Assembly: GCF_001540865.1 (NCBI RefSeq)
Contig: NC_033632.1
Coordinates: 11,439,464-11,503,463, forward strand
Source: Ananas comosus
Taxonomy: Eukaryota; Streptophyta; Magnoliopsida; Poales; Bromeliaceae
DNA: 64,000 bases
Reading direction: 5' to 3'
Both the position numbers and the translations under genes were made by a program. Positions 45,104 to 57,178 of this stretch are shown here, in pieces; within the stretch, counting starts at the first letter, position 1; every line of letters starts with the position of its first letter. The notes beneath the pieces were generated by a model. The model was given only the letters and a program-made list of their open reading frames with translations, made no database searches and had not been told where the DNA came from.

Positions 45104-46490
45104 TGCACTGAATGTTTTTGAGGACTATAGGAATCGGCATTAGTCGGTTAATTACTCAAAGCAATTGGGCTTTAGATTTACAATAATGTGGATTTGGTTT
45201 TAGTTTGTGTACATATTTGTTAATGTTTTCGTATCTTGAATGAAAAACTTTGGTTTTAAAAAGGATACTTCTATGTTAATTGTGGTTTTGTGGACTATTT
45301 CATTTGACTTTTTGGTGGGATAACTTGTGGATCAAAGGGGTTTATACAAACCACTTTGATGTTAATCATAGTATTCGGTGTAGATGTAGAATTAATTAGT
45401 GAAAACAACAAGAAAAACATTCGTCTTTTCATATCAAAGTTCGAAATCTAGTTACTTCATATTTTCAGCTAAGTATATATATATTTTAATTTAAAAAGAA
45501 CAAAGCAAGTAGAAGTTAAAAGATGCTAAATAAACATGGATTAGTGTTTTTTCTTTTCACCTCCCTACTAAATATGAAACACACTAATCTTATATAGTAG
45601 TTAGCTTTCATTTTCTGTCTACTATATAAAGAAAGGTTTAATTATAAAAAAATCGCTCATACATTTTAATCCTGTCTCAAATACTCCCTTGCATGAAAAA
45701 TTGAAATAATGACAATCCTCCACTTTAGTTTTGTCTCAAATAGGCCCTTCTATTGGGATTTCCTGTTAATTTTAATGATGACATGTTAAGATAATATATT
45801 TTTAAGCCTATTTAAACTCTTGCAAGCGCACTTTAAGTAGCAAAATATATCCAAGAACAACTATAAAAATGTATTTATGTGCGAGAATTTAAGTGTTTCT
45901 AATGTCAAATGATCGTGTCGTGTCATCGCTGCTGCTACTATTTCAGTCAAAAGTTAACAGAATCTCCAAATTATTTGATCTATTTGACAAAGATGACATT
46001 GTTTAAATATTTTATGTTGAGGGATATCTGAGACAAGATCATTAAACTTAAAAACAAAAACCATTACAAGCTTATATTATTTTTGGTTGCTCTACATTAA
46101 CATACTCTTAACTTCATCCCCCATTGACTAATTTCCCTCTTGTATTAGACTATTAAGAAGAAAAGATAAAGGAAAAGAAAATAGCAAACAAATCCAGTGA
46201 ATATACATGAAAAAAAAATGGCTTGTTAGAGTAGATATTTAACAAGTAAATGTCCTTAAAAATTTTCTCGAAAATGACATATAGAACAAATAAATATAGT
46301 TTGGTTATTTCGCTCTCTATATTAACGCCGTAATGTTTTAAAAATAAATATAAAATTTTGAAAGTCAATGAGAAAAATCGGATATTTATAGAAAGATTTG
46401 TTGTATTTTAGCCTTATTTTATTATTATCATGATTTTATGATTTCACCTTCAATAAAAACCTGCCACGTACCCCGAGTTTGTACAGGTGG
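45104..46490. other. 3' flank of the upstream CNGC and gene-free spacer
   Basis: The first 150-200 bp are probably 3' untranslated region (an AATGAAA-like signal near 45238). The rest is AT-rich without a recognisable gene. Confidence 0.4.
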
Positions 46491-46519
46491 TTTAGGGTTT
46501 AGGGTTTAGGGTTTAGGGT
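46491..46519 (+). repeat. Interstitial telomere-type repeat (TTTAGGG)4
   Basis: Four consecutive TTTAGGG units, the plant telomere sequence, away from any chromosome end signal. A CT run follows at about 46570-46598. Confidence 0.9.
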
Positions 46520-46654
46520 CCCACTCTCAACATGGAAGCTTCCCAGGTTTAGACTCTCCTCACATAACTCTCTCTCTCTCTCTCTCTCTCCCCCTCTTAT
46601 TGGCTAATGGAAAAGTTATCTTGCTGGACCTGGTTTACACAGAGTACATTACTG

Positions 46655-47115
46655 GTAATCCAGCTCGGTGTTCGCCAGCCAACTCGTGTTCGGCTCGAGA
46701 TCGATTGCTCGTTTAATGTACGAGTTGAACACGAGCTGAATTCTTCAGCCCGAAATCTTAATGAACTGAACATGAGTTGAAATTAGCTCGCTCGTGTTTG
46801 ACTCAATATACATGCTACTATTTGGATTTTAGGCAAATCCAAAATGCAAAAAGACTTATATTTTGCGAATTTTAATCGTTAGATTAAGATTCTAATTTTT
46901 TTTTTTTTTGAAATTTTTTCCACAGTAGGACTGACAATTTTATTTGCAGTTCGCGAGCTAACTCGTGTTCGGCTTATGCTTGTTAATAAATAAGCCGAAC
47001 ACGAATTGAGTTTTTCAGCTCGATATTTTAACGAGCCAACTCGTGTTCGGCTCGTTTAATAAACGCGTGAACATGAGCCGGTCCTAGCTCGCTCTTGTTC
47101 AGCTTGTTGATAGGC
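46655..47115. repeat. Repeat-rich block with AACTCGTGTTCGGCTCG motifs
   Basis: AACTCGTGTTCGGCTCG occurs at 46681 and 47039 with shorter variants between, plus inverted CCGAACACGA forms. The arrangement resembles a foldback DNA element; borders are not defined. Confidence 0.45.
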
Positions 47116-47220
47116 CTTCTCGAAAGTGGAGCAGGGTTAAGTTATCTTCGACCGTAAATGTTTACTTTTGTTGTTTGGTTTGTCGTATATTAAACTAACC
47201 AGCAACTCTCTTTATCAAAA

Positions 47221-47568
47221 GGGAAAACTTCAAAAAACCCCCCCTGTGGTTTCGTAGTTTCTCACTTTACCTTCTTGTGGTTTAAAATGTATCAATTTGC
47301 CCTCTTGTGGTTTCGTTTTTATCTTTTTCTTATCAATTTCATTATTTTTTTTCTTAAATCAGTGATAAAGTTAAAAAAAGGGTACTAAAGTGAATATTTG
47401 ATAAATTTAGATGAGTATCTGAAGTTTTTTGTATATAATTTAATAAAATATTAACGAAAAAGCTATCCAAAGGATAAAAACAAAACCACAGGGGGGTAAC
47501 TTGATACATTTTAAACCACAGGAGGGTAAAGTGAGAAACTACGAAACTACAGGGTTTTTTTTCAGTTT
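47221..47568. mobile_element. Foldback MITE, same family as 37019-37265
   Basis: Left end GGGAAAACTTCAAAAAACCC. The interior arms are inverted: CCTGTGGTTTCGTAGTTTCTC on the left against GAGAAACTACGAAACTACAGG on the right, and TGGTTTAAAATGTATCAA against TTGATACATTTTAAACCA. The flanking duplication is imperfect. Confidence 0.75.
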
Positions 47569-47933
47569 TCTCTCAAAATGCACTAGTTGACTTTGCTTTG
47601 AGTGGCGGCGAAATCCATTACACAAGAGAAATATATACAAAATTAATATTACATTTTTTTTTTTTAATCCTCTTATACGCTAACAAGGAGACAAAAAAGT
47701 GAGATAATTATAATTCTAAAGTCATTAGCTTTCTCTCAAAGGAACAACAATGAAAAATCAATTTTTACTTAAATTTTAATTCAATTAAAAAGTCATTTTT
47801 TAATTTGAAACTCAATTACGAGTGAACAAACAAGGTCCATTGAAGTTACTTCTCCATCCTTTTTCTGTAATAGGGCATTCCAAATTTGGTTTTTAGGAAG
47901 TTCAGATACTTAATCATGTCTAATAATAGGGGC

Positions 47934-48440
47934 AATTGCTTATATACCCAGGAAAAATTTTCGACTTTCTGATACACCCCGCTTAGAAGGTTAATATTGA
48001 AAATACCTTTTTTACGTTCCAATATATTTTAAATATACTCCTAGAATTAAATTTTGTTAATGAACGACTAGCAATAGCTGTTATCTCTATAAAATTACTA
48101 TTTTGCCATTTTAAATATACCATTCTACCATCAGCGACTTTTTTTACTTGCCTTTAAGTTAGGGCATAAAAAGTATTTTGATTTTTGGTATTTTCAAATA
48201 TACATTTTTACCATCACCAGCATTTTTTATTTGTCCTTAAGTTAAGAGCAAAAGAGGCATTTTAAATTTTTTTACTCTGGTAGATATTTAACTCACGTTT
48301 AACCCAAGTTAACTAGGTGGTAACTGCAGGATTATTTTAGAATAACGGAGGAATATATGACGGGTATATTGGAAAGAAAAAAATAAAGATAAATGAGATA
48401 TTTTTGAAGTTTTGAGAGATATATAGGCAATTATGCTCTG
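47934..48440. mobile_element. MITE with GCAATTGCTTATATACCC ends
   Basis: The left GGCAATTGCTTATATACCCA faces the reverse complement of the right end (GCATAATTGCCTATATATC). The interior is AT-rich with repeated TTTTTACTTG.CCTTAAGTTA. The target duplication is not settled. Confidence 0.55.
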
Positions 48441-48538
48441 CGACGAAAACAACGCGAAAGTAGATAAGCCTGGTGTATTACTTGTGGACCAGGTCTAAGG
48501 AAAAAAAGGAAAAAAAAAGGGAGAAAAATCTCTCTTGC

Positions 48539-49364
48539 TCTTTTTAAGGGCTTTTTTTGCATTTAAACCCTTGACAAATTTTTATTTTAAAAATAGCACT
48601 GTCAAAATTTAATTTGCAAAAATGGCCCTGACCTGCCACGCAGGCGCCACATTAGCGCCACGCGGGCAGGGCGGGGCCCGTGTGTTAAGTTGAACACGGT
48701 GAATCATTCACCGTGTTCAAACACGGTAAATGGTTTACCGTGTTTAGTACGTATTTTTTGTTACATATTTTTTGTATATTGAAAAGTGGAATAAGGAGTA
48801 GGGATGTCAATAGGTATGGATATCTGAAATATTATTCAAATTCAAACCTGAATAAATTATATATATATATACATAATTTATTTTTGTTTATTTATATAAT
48901 ATATAAAATATTTAATAATTTTTATTCCTTAGATCTTCATCCAACCCAGCAGGTTTTAAAAATCTATACCGTTGGATGAAGATCTAAGAAATAAAAATTA
49001 TTAAATATTTTATATATTGTATAAATAAACAAAAATAAATTACGTATATATATATAATTTATTCGGGTTTGGATTCGGATAATATTTCGGATATCCATAC
49101 CTATTGACATCACTACTCCTTATTCCACTTTTCAATATACAAAAAATACGTAAGAAACACTGTGAACCATTCACCGTGTTTAGACACGGTGAATGATTCA
49201 CCGTGTTCAACTTAATACCCTGATCCTAACCCTGCCCGCGTGGCGCTGACGCGGCGCCTGCGTGGCAGGAACAGGACTATTTTTGTAATTTTAATTTTGA
49301 TAGGGCTATTTTTAAAATAAAAATTGCTCGGGAGACTATTTGCAAAAAAAAGCCCTCTTTTTAA
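48539..49364. mobile_element. 808-bp near-palindromic MITE between the two CNGC genes
   Basis: The element 48548-49355 is flanked by a perfect 9-bp duplication, TCTTTTTAA (48539-48547, 49356-49364). Its two arms of about 400 bp are inverted copies of each other: CTGCCACGCAGGCGCCAC versus GCGGCGCCTGCGTGGCAGG, and TTGAACACGGTGAATCATTC versus GAATGATTCACCGTGTTCAA. They meet near 48955 at AGATCTTCATCCAACC / GGTTGGATGAAGATCT-type text. The 9-bp duplication points to a Mutator-like origin. A transcript would fold into a very long hairpin. Confidence 0.9.
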
Positions 49365-49565
49365 ACTTGTGAGAGTTGACTTTGGGTCTTCATAGCAGTA
49401 GTAATAATAAAATAAAAAAATTAATACTAGTTTAGAAGCACAAAATGTCTCCTCAATTTATGCCCTAAATCCTAAATCGTAAATCCAATTTCCACCCTAA
49501 AATCCCAATAGATCCTCGTATTGAATCGATCGAGTGTGTGTTTGTTGCGATAATTAAGCTCGGGT

Positions 49566-52500
49566 ATGTTCCGATCCAAGGTGCAAGATGAGATCGAGAT
49601 GCAGAGGAGAGCCGCAAGGTGATTTTTATTTTTAAATTTTAATTTTAATTTTTTCTATTTGATTTGATTTGATCTGGTTTCTGTGGAAAAAAAACCCACC
49701 TCAAAACCCTAGTTTGATCTGTGTTTTATGTGGGAGTTCCCTTAAATCTGTGAAGAACATGTGTGTTTTGAACTAGTTGTGGAGCTAAGATCCTTTTTTG
49801 GTAAAAAAAAAAAGTCTCAGAGAACCGACCTCAAAACCCTAATTTGATCTGTGTTTATGTAGGAGTTCCCTTGAATCTATGAAGAACATGTGTGTTTTGA
49901 ACTAGTTGTCGAGCTAAGATCCTTTTTTGGTTAAAAGAAAGTCTCAGAATACCCACCTCAAAACCCTAATTGATCTGTGTTTAGATAAGAGTTTCCTTAA
50001 ATCTATGAAGAACATGTGTGTTTTGAACTAGTTGTGGAGCTACGATCCTTTTTTTGGTTAAAAATTAGTCTCAGAAAACCCACCTCAAAACCCTAATTGG
50101 ATCTGTGTTTAGGTCAAAGTTCCCGTAAATCTATGAAGAACATGTGTTTTGAACTATTTGTGGAGCTAAGATCCTTATTTAGTTAAAAACAAAGTCTTAG
50201 AACCACCTGAACTTTGCTTGATTTGCAATTTACTATCTGAACTTTAAAACGTTGAAAATTTATTACTAGAACAATAATTCTGTTGCAATCTACAACAAGA
50301 CCCTTAAGTTCCTTAATTTGGTCAGATGCCCGTCGTTCGCGGGGTTGTGAGTCAAATTTTGAGTGAAATGACTAGCATGCCAAATTCCGTAGTTAATTTT
50401 TCGAATGGATATCTAGCCAATTCGATGAAAAACGGGGGTTTTGTTATGGATTGCAGCAGAATCATTCTCTAGGTGGTTGATTGTGACATATTTTAGTTCG
50501 TGCATTGAATCACAAATTGCGCAATGTTTAGGTGGTGGTTTTGGGACTTTTTAGCCCTATTGTAGAGCTACACAACCATGGATTATTTAGAGGTTAAATA
50601 TGTGGAGTTCTCTTGCGTTGTAATTGATTGTAATTTTGGAGATTTAGTCGAGTGAAAAGAAATACAAATGCCTGTGAATCCTTTTGAAGTAATAGGACGT
50701 GGGGACTATTGATTGTTGCTGAAGTTCTGAGGATTGTATGATGTTTTTCTTTTTTTCAATTGAAAAGTAGATATTGTGTGGTATTTCCTACACCTAAGGA
50801 TGTAATTGTACCACTAACATGTCATTTCAAATTCTTGGATCACATTAAAATATTGTGATTTTGACTTGGGTGGCATGCTTCGCTAATTAGAAACATCCGA
50901 ACCTGGCTATTTTTTAGGACATTTTATGTTTTGAGTTCTTATATAACTTGACGCTTCTTTGGCCTAGCTTCTAGAACGGCTTTTTTGTTATTTTTGTTGT
51001 GGCAAGAAGCTGAAATGAGATTCTGACCAGAAGCAGAATCCTGTAGGGTGCTATTAGGAGGTGAGGGTGGGCGTGGGTTAGTTGCGATTGGGTCAAAAAA
51101 GTTGAACATGCTCTGAACACCTCAATGCAAACGATGCTTTTTATATAACCTTATCTATGCTATACTGGCCATTTATTAATATTACATCTTCTCATTGATA
51201 CTTACCCCTTTTACTTCTACTTAAATTGGTAGGACCTTGCTTCTAGTTAGCTTTTCAACTCAAAAAGTAGATGTCGGTTGCTTAGCAAACAAAAGATTTA
51301 AAGGTTTTGGTTTTGTTGGAAGCTGAACTGCTAAAATGACCTTCTAGTCGCCAAAAGCAAAAGCTCCAAATTGAAGCTTCTAGCTATAGCAAGAAGATGT
51401 ACGGTGAATTTACTCGAATGCTTTTTACTGCTTGTTCAAACAGTTCAACTCAACCAACGTTTTCTCTAAAACCTCTAATCATGCCTAACAAGCCCTTTAT
51501 TATTTCTATATACTCTTGAAAACTTTTCATGTTGATGCTTACCCTTCTCTTTTTATGTCCACAATTACAGGGTCTTTCCTGATGAGAAGCAAAACCAAGC
51601 TAAACCCATGTATCAAGTCGCAAGAGCCGATAAATTTGGCACCAGTAAATTAGATGGAAGAAACCCCATAAAGCCTAAAGTATGGGTTGAGACCAATGAG
51701 CCATGGCACAGATTAATCTTAGACCCCGGAAGTAATATAGTTCTAACATGGAACCGGGTTTACCTCATGACGTGCTTGTTTGCTCTTTTTATAGACCCCT
51801 TCTTCTATTACTTACCCTTCGTTAGGGTCGATAATAATTCTTCATGCGTTAGACTGGATGAACGATTACGTATTACTGTAACTGTTCTTCGATCTTTAGC
51901 CGATGTATTCTATATGCTGAATATGGTTATAAAGTTTCGAACGGCGTATGTTGCGCCGAACACGAGAGTGCTTGGGAAGGGAGAGCTTGTAACTGATCCT
52001 AAAGAAATTCGAAGGAGATATTTAAGATCCGATTTCTTCATAGATCTAGTCGCGGCAGTGCCTCTTCCACAGGTATGTCCTAAGTTTCTGAAGTGGAGAT
52101 GTTAGCTATTTGTAATATCGTCTAGTTATGAAAAATATTCTTGTCAGCACTGAATTACTCTTAGGCGTAGTTTGGAATAAGCAGGAATTAACTTCTCAAA
52201 TACCAGTGTGTATGCATATTTTCTAGTCAGCACATTGCTCTATTTCTCAACTTAAGAGGTGTTTGGTTCCTTAGAAAAGTGTGGAAAACTATTTGCTAGA
52301 AATGGAAAACACTCTTTTCCGCAGTTTTCATTTTCTGGATTAAAAAAATTCAGAAAATGACACTACTTTTTCATGAAATCTGCAAAAAGGTTTTCAAGGA
52401 AAGCTACATTTCCTAGGAACCAAACCGACGGAAAATACTTTTCCAGCCAGAACACTATTCCCTTGGATTATTTCCAGGAAACCAAACATCACTTCATCGA

Positions 52501-54050
52501 TTGTTGTTTTTGCGCTTCCTTTCTACAGGTTGTCCTCTGGTTCATAATGCCCGCGATAAGTAGCCCGAATTACAATATCAAAAACACCACATTTGGCCTT
52601 GTTATTGTGGTTCAGTATATAATTAGAATGTATCTTATAGTTCCCTTAAGCAATCAGATTATTAAAGCTGCTGGAGTTGTCGCAAAGACCGCCTGGGGAG
52701 GAGCTGCATATAATCTACTACTCTACATGTTGGCGAGCCATGTATGTCATAGTATTCAATATATACTCCTGCAAAATCATTTATTTACACATTCGTCCCT
52801 GCAAAATCCTAATTTCCATATTTGCCCTTCAGAAATTTGATTTCCTACATGTAAACCATTATACGTACAAAACCAGCTTCTCATAAGGGCACTTTTGGAA
52901 GAAGCCGCACTTTCAAAGTGCTTATATGAAACTCGGATTTTTATAGGGTATATAAGTACAAAATGCAACTTCAGAGATTCTAAAATTGAGATCCAAACCA
53001 TTAAATTAAATATGATCAAGAACATCTAAAATAGCTACTCATAAAATTTTACGCATTTTGAAAAACTGATTTCCTAGCCATCAAGTAGTATCAAAATCAA
53101 TGGTTTATTATTTTTAACAAAGGGCAATTTTAGAAACACAAGATGTAGTTTCCGAAAATTATATTTAACGGTTTAGATATTCATTTGGAGGCCCGTATAG
53201 TTAAATTTTAGCTTGTATAAGAAGTGTGTAACTTAAAAGTGTGTAACTAGTTCCTAACTATATCAATATAACTAGTATCCTGATCATATATATATAGTAA
53301 TTTATATATATATATATATATTATTATATATATAGTAATATAGTTGAGCTAGAATACTCTCAAAGCACCAAAGAGGTTGGTCTTTTGAGTTTTTAACCTT
53401 TGGATGGAGAAATGTAATGTGTGTATGTAATGTGTGTTATGTATATATATTATAATATATTATATAATATATAGATAGAGAGAGAGAGAGAGGAGCGGAG
53501 AGAGAGAGAGAAGAGCAGGGCTGCTGTGCTCTCAGGAGCCGGAGGCCTCCGATTCCTTGAGTCGTTTCGATGATGGAATTTTCGAATCGACGATCGGGCT
53601 CCGTTAGACTTGATCTAGGTATTTGAAGTTTTCTAGAAATAATTTTTGCAAGTTTTTGTATCATGTACCTAGTGATCGAAAGGATTCAAATCAATAATTT
53701 TTAATGGTTTGATATCTGGCCGTTTTCAAGTTTAATGGTGTAGAAGTATTCAAATCAGATATGAATTTTGATTACAAATTCTTTATCTATCTACAACAAG
53801 ACAATATTTCTGATTGAAAATTTTAGTGCTAATCATCACACTTTTTATAGAAGATTTTATTTTCAGCCGTTAAAAATTATTGATTTTGAATCCTTTCGAT
53901 TGCTAGGTAAGATGATATCGAAAAGTTGAAAAATTATTTTCTAGAAATTTCAAATACGCGTAGATCAAGTCTTAACCGAGCCCGAATCGTCGATTCGGAA
54001 ATTCCATCATCGTGAAAAACGATCTCCTGAGAAGCACCAAGCAGTCTTGG

Positions 54051-54100
<50 letters not shown>

Positions 54101-54402
54101 GAGCTAGAATACTCTCAAAAGCACCAAGAGATTGGTGCTTTTGAGTTTTTAACCCTTGGATGGAGAAATGTAATGTATATATAGAGTTGAGCTAGAATAC
54201 TCTCAAAAGCACCAAGAGGTTGGAGCTTTTGAGTTTTTAACCTTTGGATGGAGAAATATAAGATTGGGATGATGTTGGTAGGTGATGGTAGGTGGAATAG
54301 TGTTTGATCCAAAGACTATTAGTAATCAAGGAGTAGATCCAAGGGCAAAAAACCTAGAAGCAAAAATGGGGTGATACTTCTAAAAGTATTCTAGCTCAAT
54401 TC

Positions 54403-54443
<41 letters not shown>

Positions 54444-54988
54444 GGAGTGAGGCTGGTATATTTCTAGAAGCATGGAACTCGGGCTCCGTGCTTCCAAGTC
54501 GTTTTCGATGTTCGGATTTTCGAATCGACGATCGGCTCCATTAGACTTGATCTAGAGTATTTGAAGTATCTAGAAAATAAATTTTGCGATTTTTCGATAC
54601 CATTTGCCTAGTGATCGAAAGGGGTCAAAATTAACGGCTGAAAATAAAAATCTTACAAAATGTGATGATATGACATTAAATTTTAGATCAAAGATATTGA
54701 TCTTGTTTTATATATTATAAAGAATTTTCTAACAAAATTTCATGTTATTTGAATATTTCTACATCGTTAAACTTGCAAACGGCTCACCGCGGCCGTTAAA
54801 ATTATTGATTTTGAGCCCCTTCGATCATTAGGCAAATGATATTGAAAAATCACAAAATTTATTTTCTAGATACTTCAAATACTCTAAATCAAGTCTAACG
54901 GAGCCGATCGTCGATTCGAAAGCCCCAACATCGAAAACAATTTGGAAGCACGGAGGGTTCCGTGCTTCCAGAAGCATACCAGCCTCTT

Positions 54989-55064
<76 letters not shown>

Positions 55065-57178
55065 TGTGTGCTAATAGACAATCTTTTTGGGATATAAATG
55101 TGAAAGTACCACTATTTTCTTTTTTTTGGTCATCTTCGATGCAATCTAACAAAGCCTCTTTTTGATTGATCATATACAACTGCAGATCACAGGAGCAATA
55201 TATTATCTCCTCACTGTTGAACGGCAAATAACGTGTTGGAACTCGGAATGCTCGAGGGAAAGCGCTTCCTCAAATGTGACTTGTCATCTTAAATATTTGA
55301 ATTGTGATTATACCGATTCGAGTGACTACCAAAATTGGGCCAACAGCACGGGTGTGTTTTCGAACTGTAATGCCGGCAATCAAAGTATCAACTTCAAGTA
55401 CGGGATATTCCTGCTTGCATTGAACGATGGGGCTGTTTCGACAAATTTCCTCGAGAAATACTTCTACTGTCTCTGGTGGGGTCTGCAACAGTTGAGGTGT
55501 GAATCATTTTACATATATACCCTTCAAAAACATGATCTATCAAAGTCCAGTAGTGAAATTATTGTACAACAATAGTTGGTTTTAGTAGGACAATGCCTAT
55601 TTATCCAATATTTAAGTTCCAGTTTTTTTTTTTTTATTTATTTTTTTTATTTTAACCTACGTAGCCCTGCAAATTTATCTATATACATGCCCATGAAACT
55701 ACGTATTTAAAGGTATATATACATATATTCTGATTTTACACGACAATATATAGAAACAGATGATTTTTGCAGGGATATATGTATACAAAAGGCCCTGTTT
55801 ATAGATTATTCTGGCTTTTTTTTTTTTTAATTTATGAAGAATCTGTTGTGTCTTTCGCCAGTTCGAGTGGGAACCCTCTGATTACGAGCACTTTCATCGC
55901 GGAAAATACGTTTGCCATCGCAATTGGAGCCATTAGTCTTGTACTGTTTGCTCAGCTGATTGGCAACATGCAGGTGACATATCGTTTTGTACTTTCGAAA
56001 AATATTTATTTTTCCTTTCTGTTTCTTGCTGCTGCTTTAATTACCGCGTAAATTTCATTTGATTTGAGTTATGGTTTGTCGTTAATTTAATATCTTCATA
56101 TTTCCTTTCTCGTAAAAGTTGAGAAACATCGTCTTTTTTTTTTTTTTCGGTAGACCTACTTACAATCGATCAGCAAACGACTCGAAGAGTGGAGGCTGCG
56201 GCAAAGAGACACCGAGGAGTGGATGAGGCATCACCAACTTCCCGACGATCTCCAAGAGCGGGTCCGCCGGTTCGTTCAGGTGAAGTGGCTCGCGACGCGA
56301 GGCGTGGATGAAGAGACTATCCTAATAGCTTTACCTGCGGATATTCGTCGCGACGTGCAACGCCACCTCTGCTTGGACCTAGTTCGACGGGTAATAAGCG
56401 TGCTAAAGTTACGGCGTATTCTCTATTCTTCGAAAGCTAAAATTCGAGTTCCAAAACACAGTAGTTAATTTATCTTCTTTTTTTTTGCATGTAGGTTCCT
56501 TTTTTCTCAGAGATGGATGATCAACTCCTCGACGCCATCTGCGAGCGGCTAGTCTCCTCCCTGTGCCCCGAGGGAACATTCATCGCCCGTGAGGGCGACC
56601 CCGTGAACGAAATGCTCTTCATAATCCGGGGGAAACTAGAGAGTTCTACGACCAACGGCGGCCGAACCAACTTCTTCAACTCAATAATCCTACGGCCCGG
56701 CGATTTCTGCGGCGAGGAGCTCCTAACATGGGCCCTGCTCCCCAAAACCAACGTAAACTTACCCACTTCGACGCGGACCGTAAAAGCCCTAACCGAAGTC
56801 GAGGCCTTCGCCTTGCGAGCAGAAGACTTGAAATTCGTCGCGAACCAATTCAGGAGGCTGCACAGCAAGAAACTGCAGCATACATTCCGGTTTTACTCTC
56901 ACCAGTGGCGGCTGTGGGCGGCGTGCTTTATCCAGGCGGCGTGGCGGCAGTACCGGAGGAGGAAAACGGCCGAGAGCTTAAGTCGGTGGGAGGAGTACTC
57001 ATGGTGGGAGGATCAAGAGAGCAACTACAAACCGGAGAACGAGAATGCGAGGCCGGGCTCGAGCGCGATTATTGAAAAGTTGGGATCCATTTCGCGGAGG
57101 TTTTTGGCCGACGATACTGAACTGGCCAGGCTGCAGAAGCCGGACGAGCCCGATTTCTCCGCAGATCACTTCGATTAG
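49566..57178 (+). CDS. Cyclic nucleotide-gated channel, downstream tandem copy
   Basis: Seven exons: 49566-49618, 51571-52072, 52529-52741, 55186-55496, 55862-55973, 56154-56390, 56495-57178, joining in frame to 2112 nt (703 aa). The first two, fifth and sixth exons have the same lengths (53, 502, 112, 237) as in the copy at 40189. The N-terminus is MFRSKVQDEIEMQRRAAR. S1 includes WNRVYLMTCLFALFIDPFF, followed by RTAYVAPNTRVLGKGELV. The filter position is SSSGNPL (G363-N364-P365). S6 is FAIAIGAISLVLFAQLIG. The CNBD starts about 477, with the cassette RPGDFCGEELLTWALLP and hinge AFALRAEDLKFVANQF. The IQ part is FIQAAWRQ. The tail QKPDEPDFSADHFD is shared with the first copy. CNBD and IQ parts lie in one uninterrupted exon. 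Introns 2 and 3 are loaded with MITEs. Probably group III, CNGC15-like, by recollection of the family. Confidence 0.9.
49690..50205 (+). repeat. Four-copy tandem repeat (about 123 bp) in intron 1 of the downstream CNGC
   Basis: Units contain ACCTCAAAACCCTAATTTGA, TCTATGAAGAACATGTGTG and GAGCTAAGATCC, in four consecutive, well-conserved copies starting just after exon 1. Confidence 0.9.
52258..52491. mobile_element. MITE in intron 2 of the downstream CNGC
   Basis: GGTGTTTGGTTCCTTAGAAA on the left faces the reverse complement of the right end, GATGTTTGGTTTCCTGGAAA. Its right end is about 35 bp from the acceptor of exon 3. Confidence 0.65.
53283..54110. repeat. (TA)n-flanked MITE-like elements in intron 3
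   Basis: Runs of TATATA at about 53283-53340, 53440-53475 and 54052-54098 border an element whose two halves are inverted: TAGACTTGATCTAGGTATTTGAA against CTTCAAATACG..TAGATCAAGTCT-type text. Outside it, TTGAGCTAGAATACTCTCAAA and GTTTTTAACC.TTGGATGGAG occur three times (53344, 54098, 54185). Confidence 0.65.
54443..55010. mobile_element. Foldback element between TA runs in intron 3
   Basis: The left arm (GAGGCTGGTATATTTCTAGA, CGAATCGACGATCGGCTCC, AGACTTGATCTAGAGTATTT) and the right arm (AAATACTCTAAATCAAGTCT, GGAGCCGATCGTCGATTCG, CAGAAGCATACCAGCCTC) are inverted copies. (TA)n tracts lie on both sides, and a (TC)n, (TA)n and (TATG)n compound microsatellite follows (54990-55066). Confidence 0.8.
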
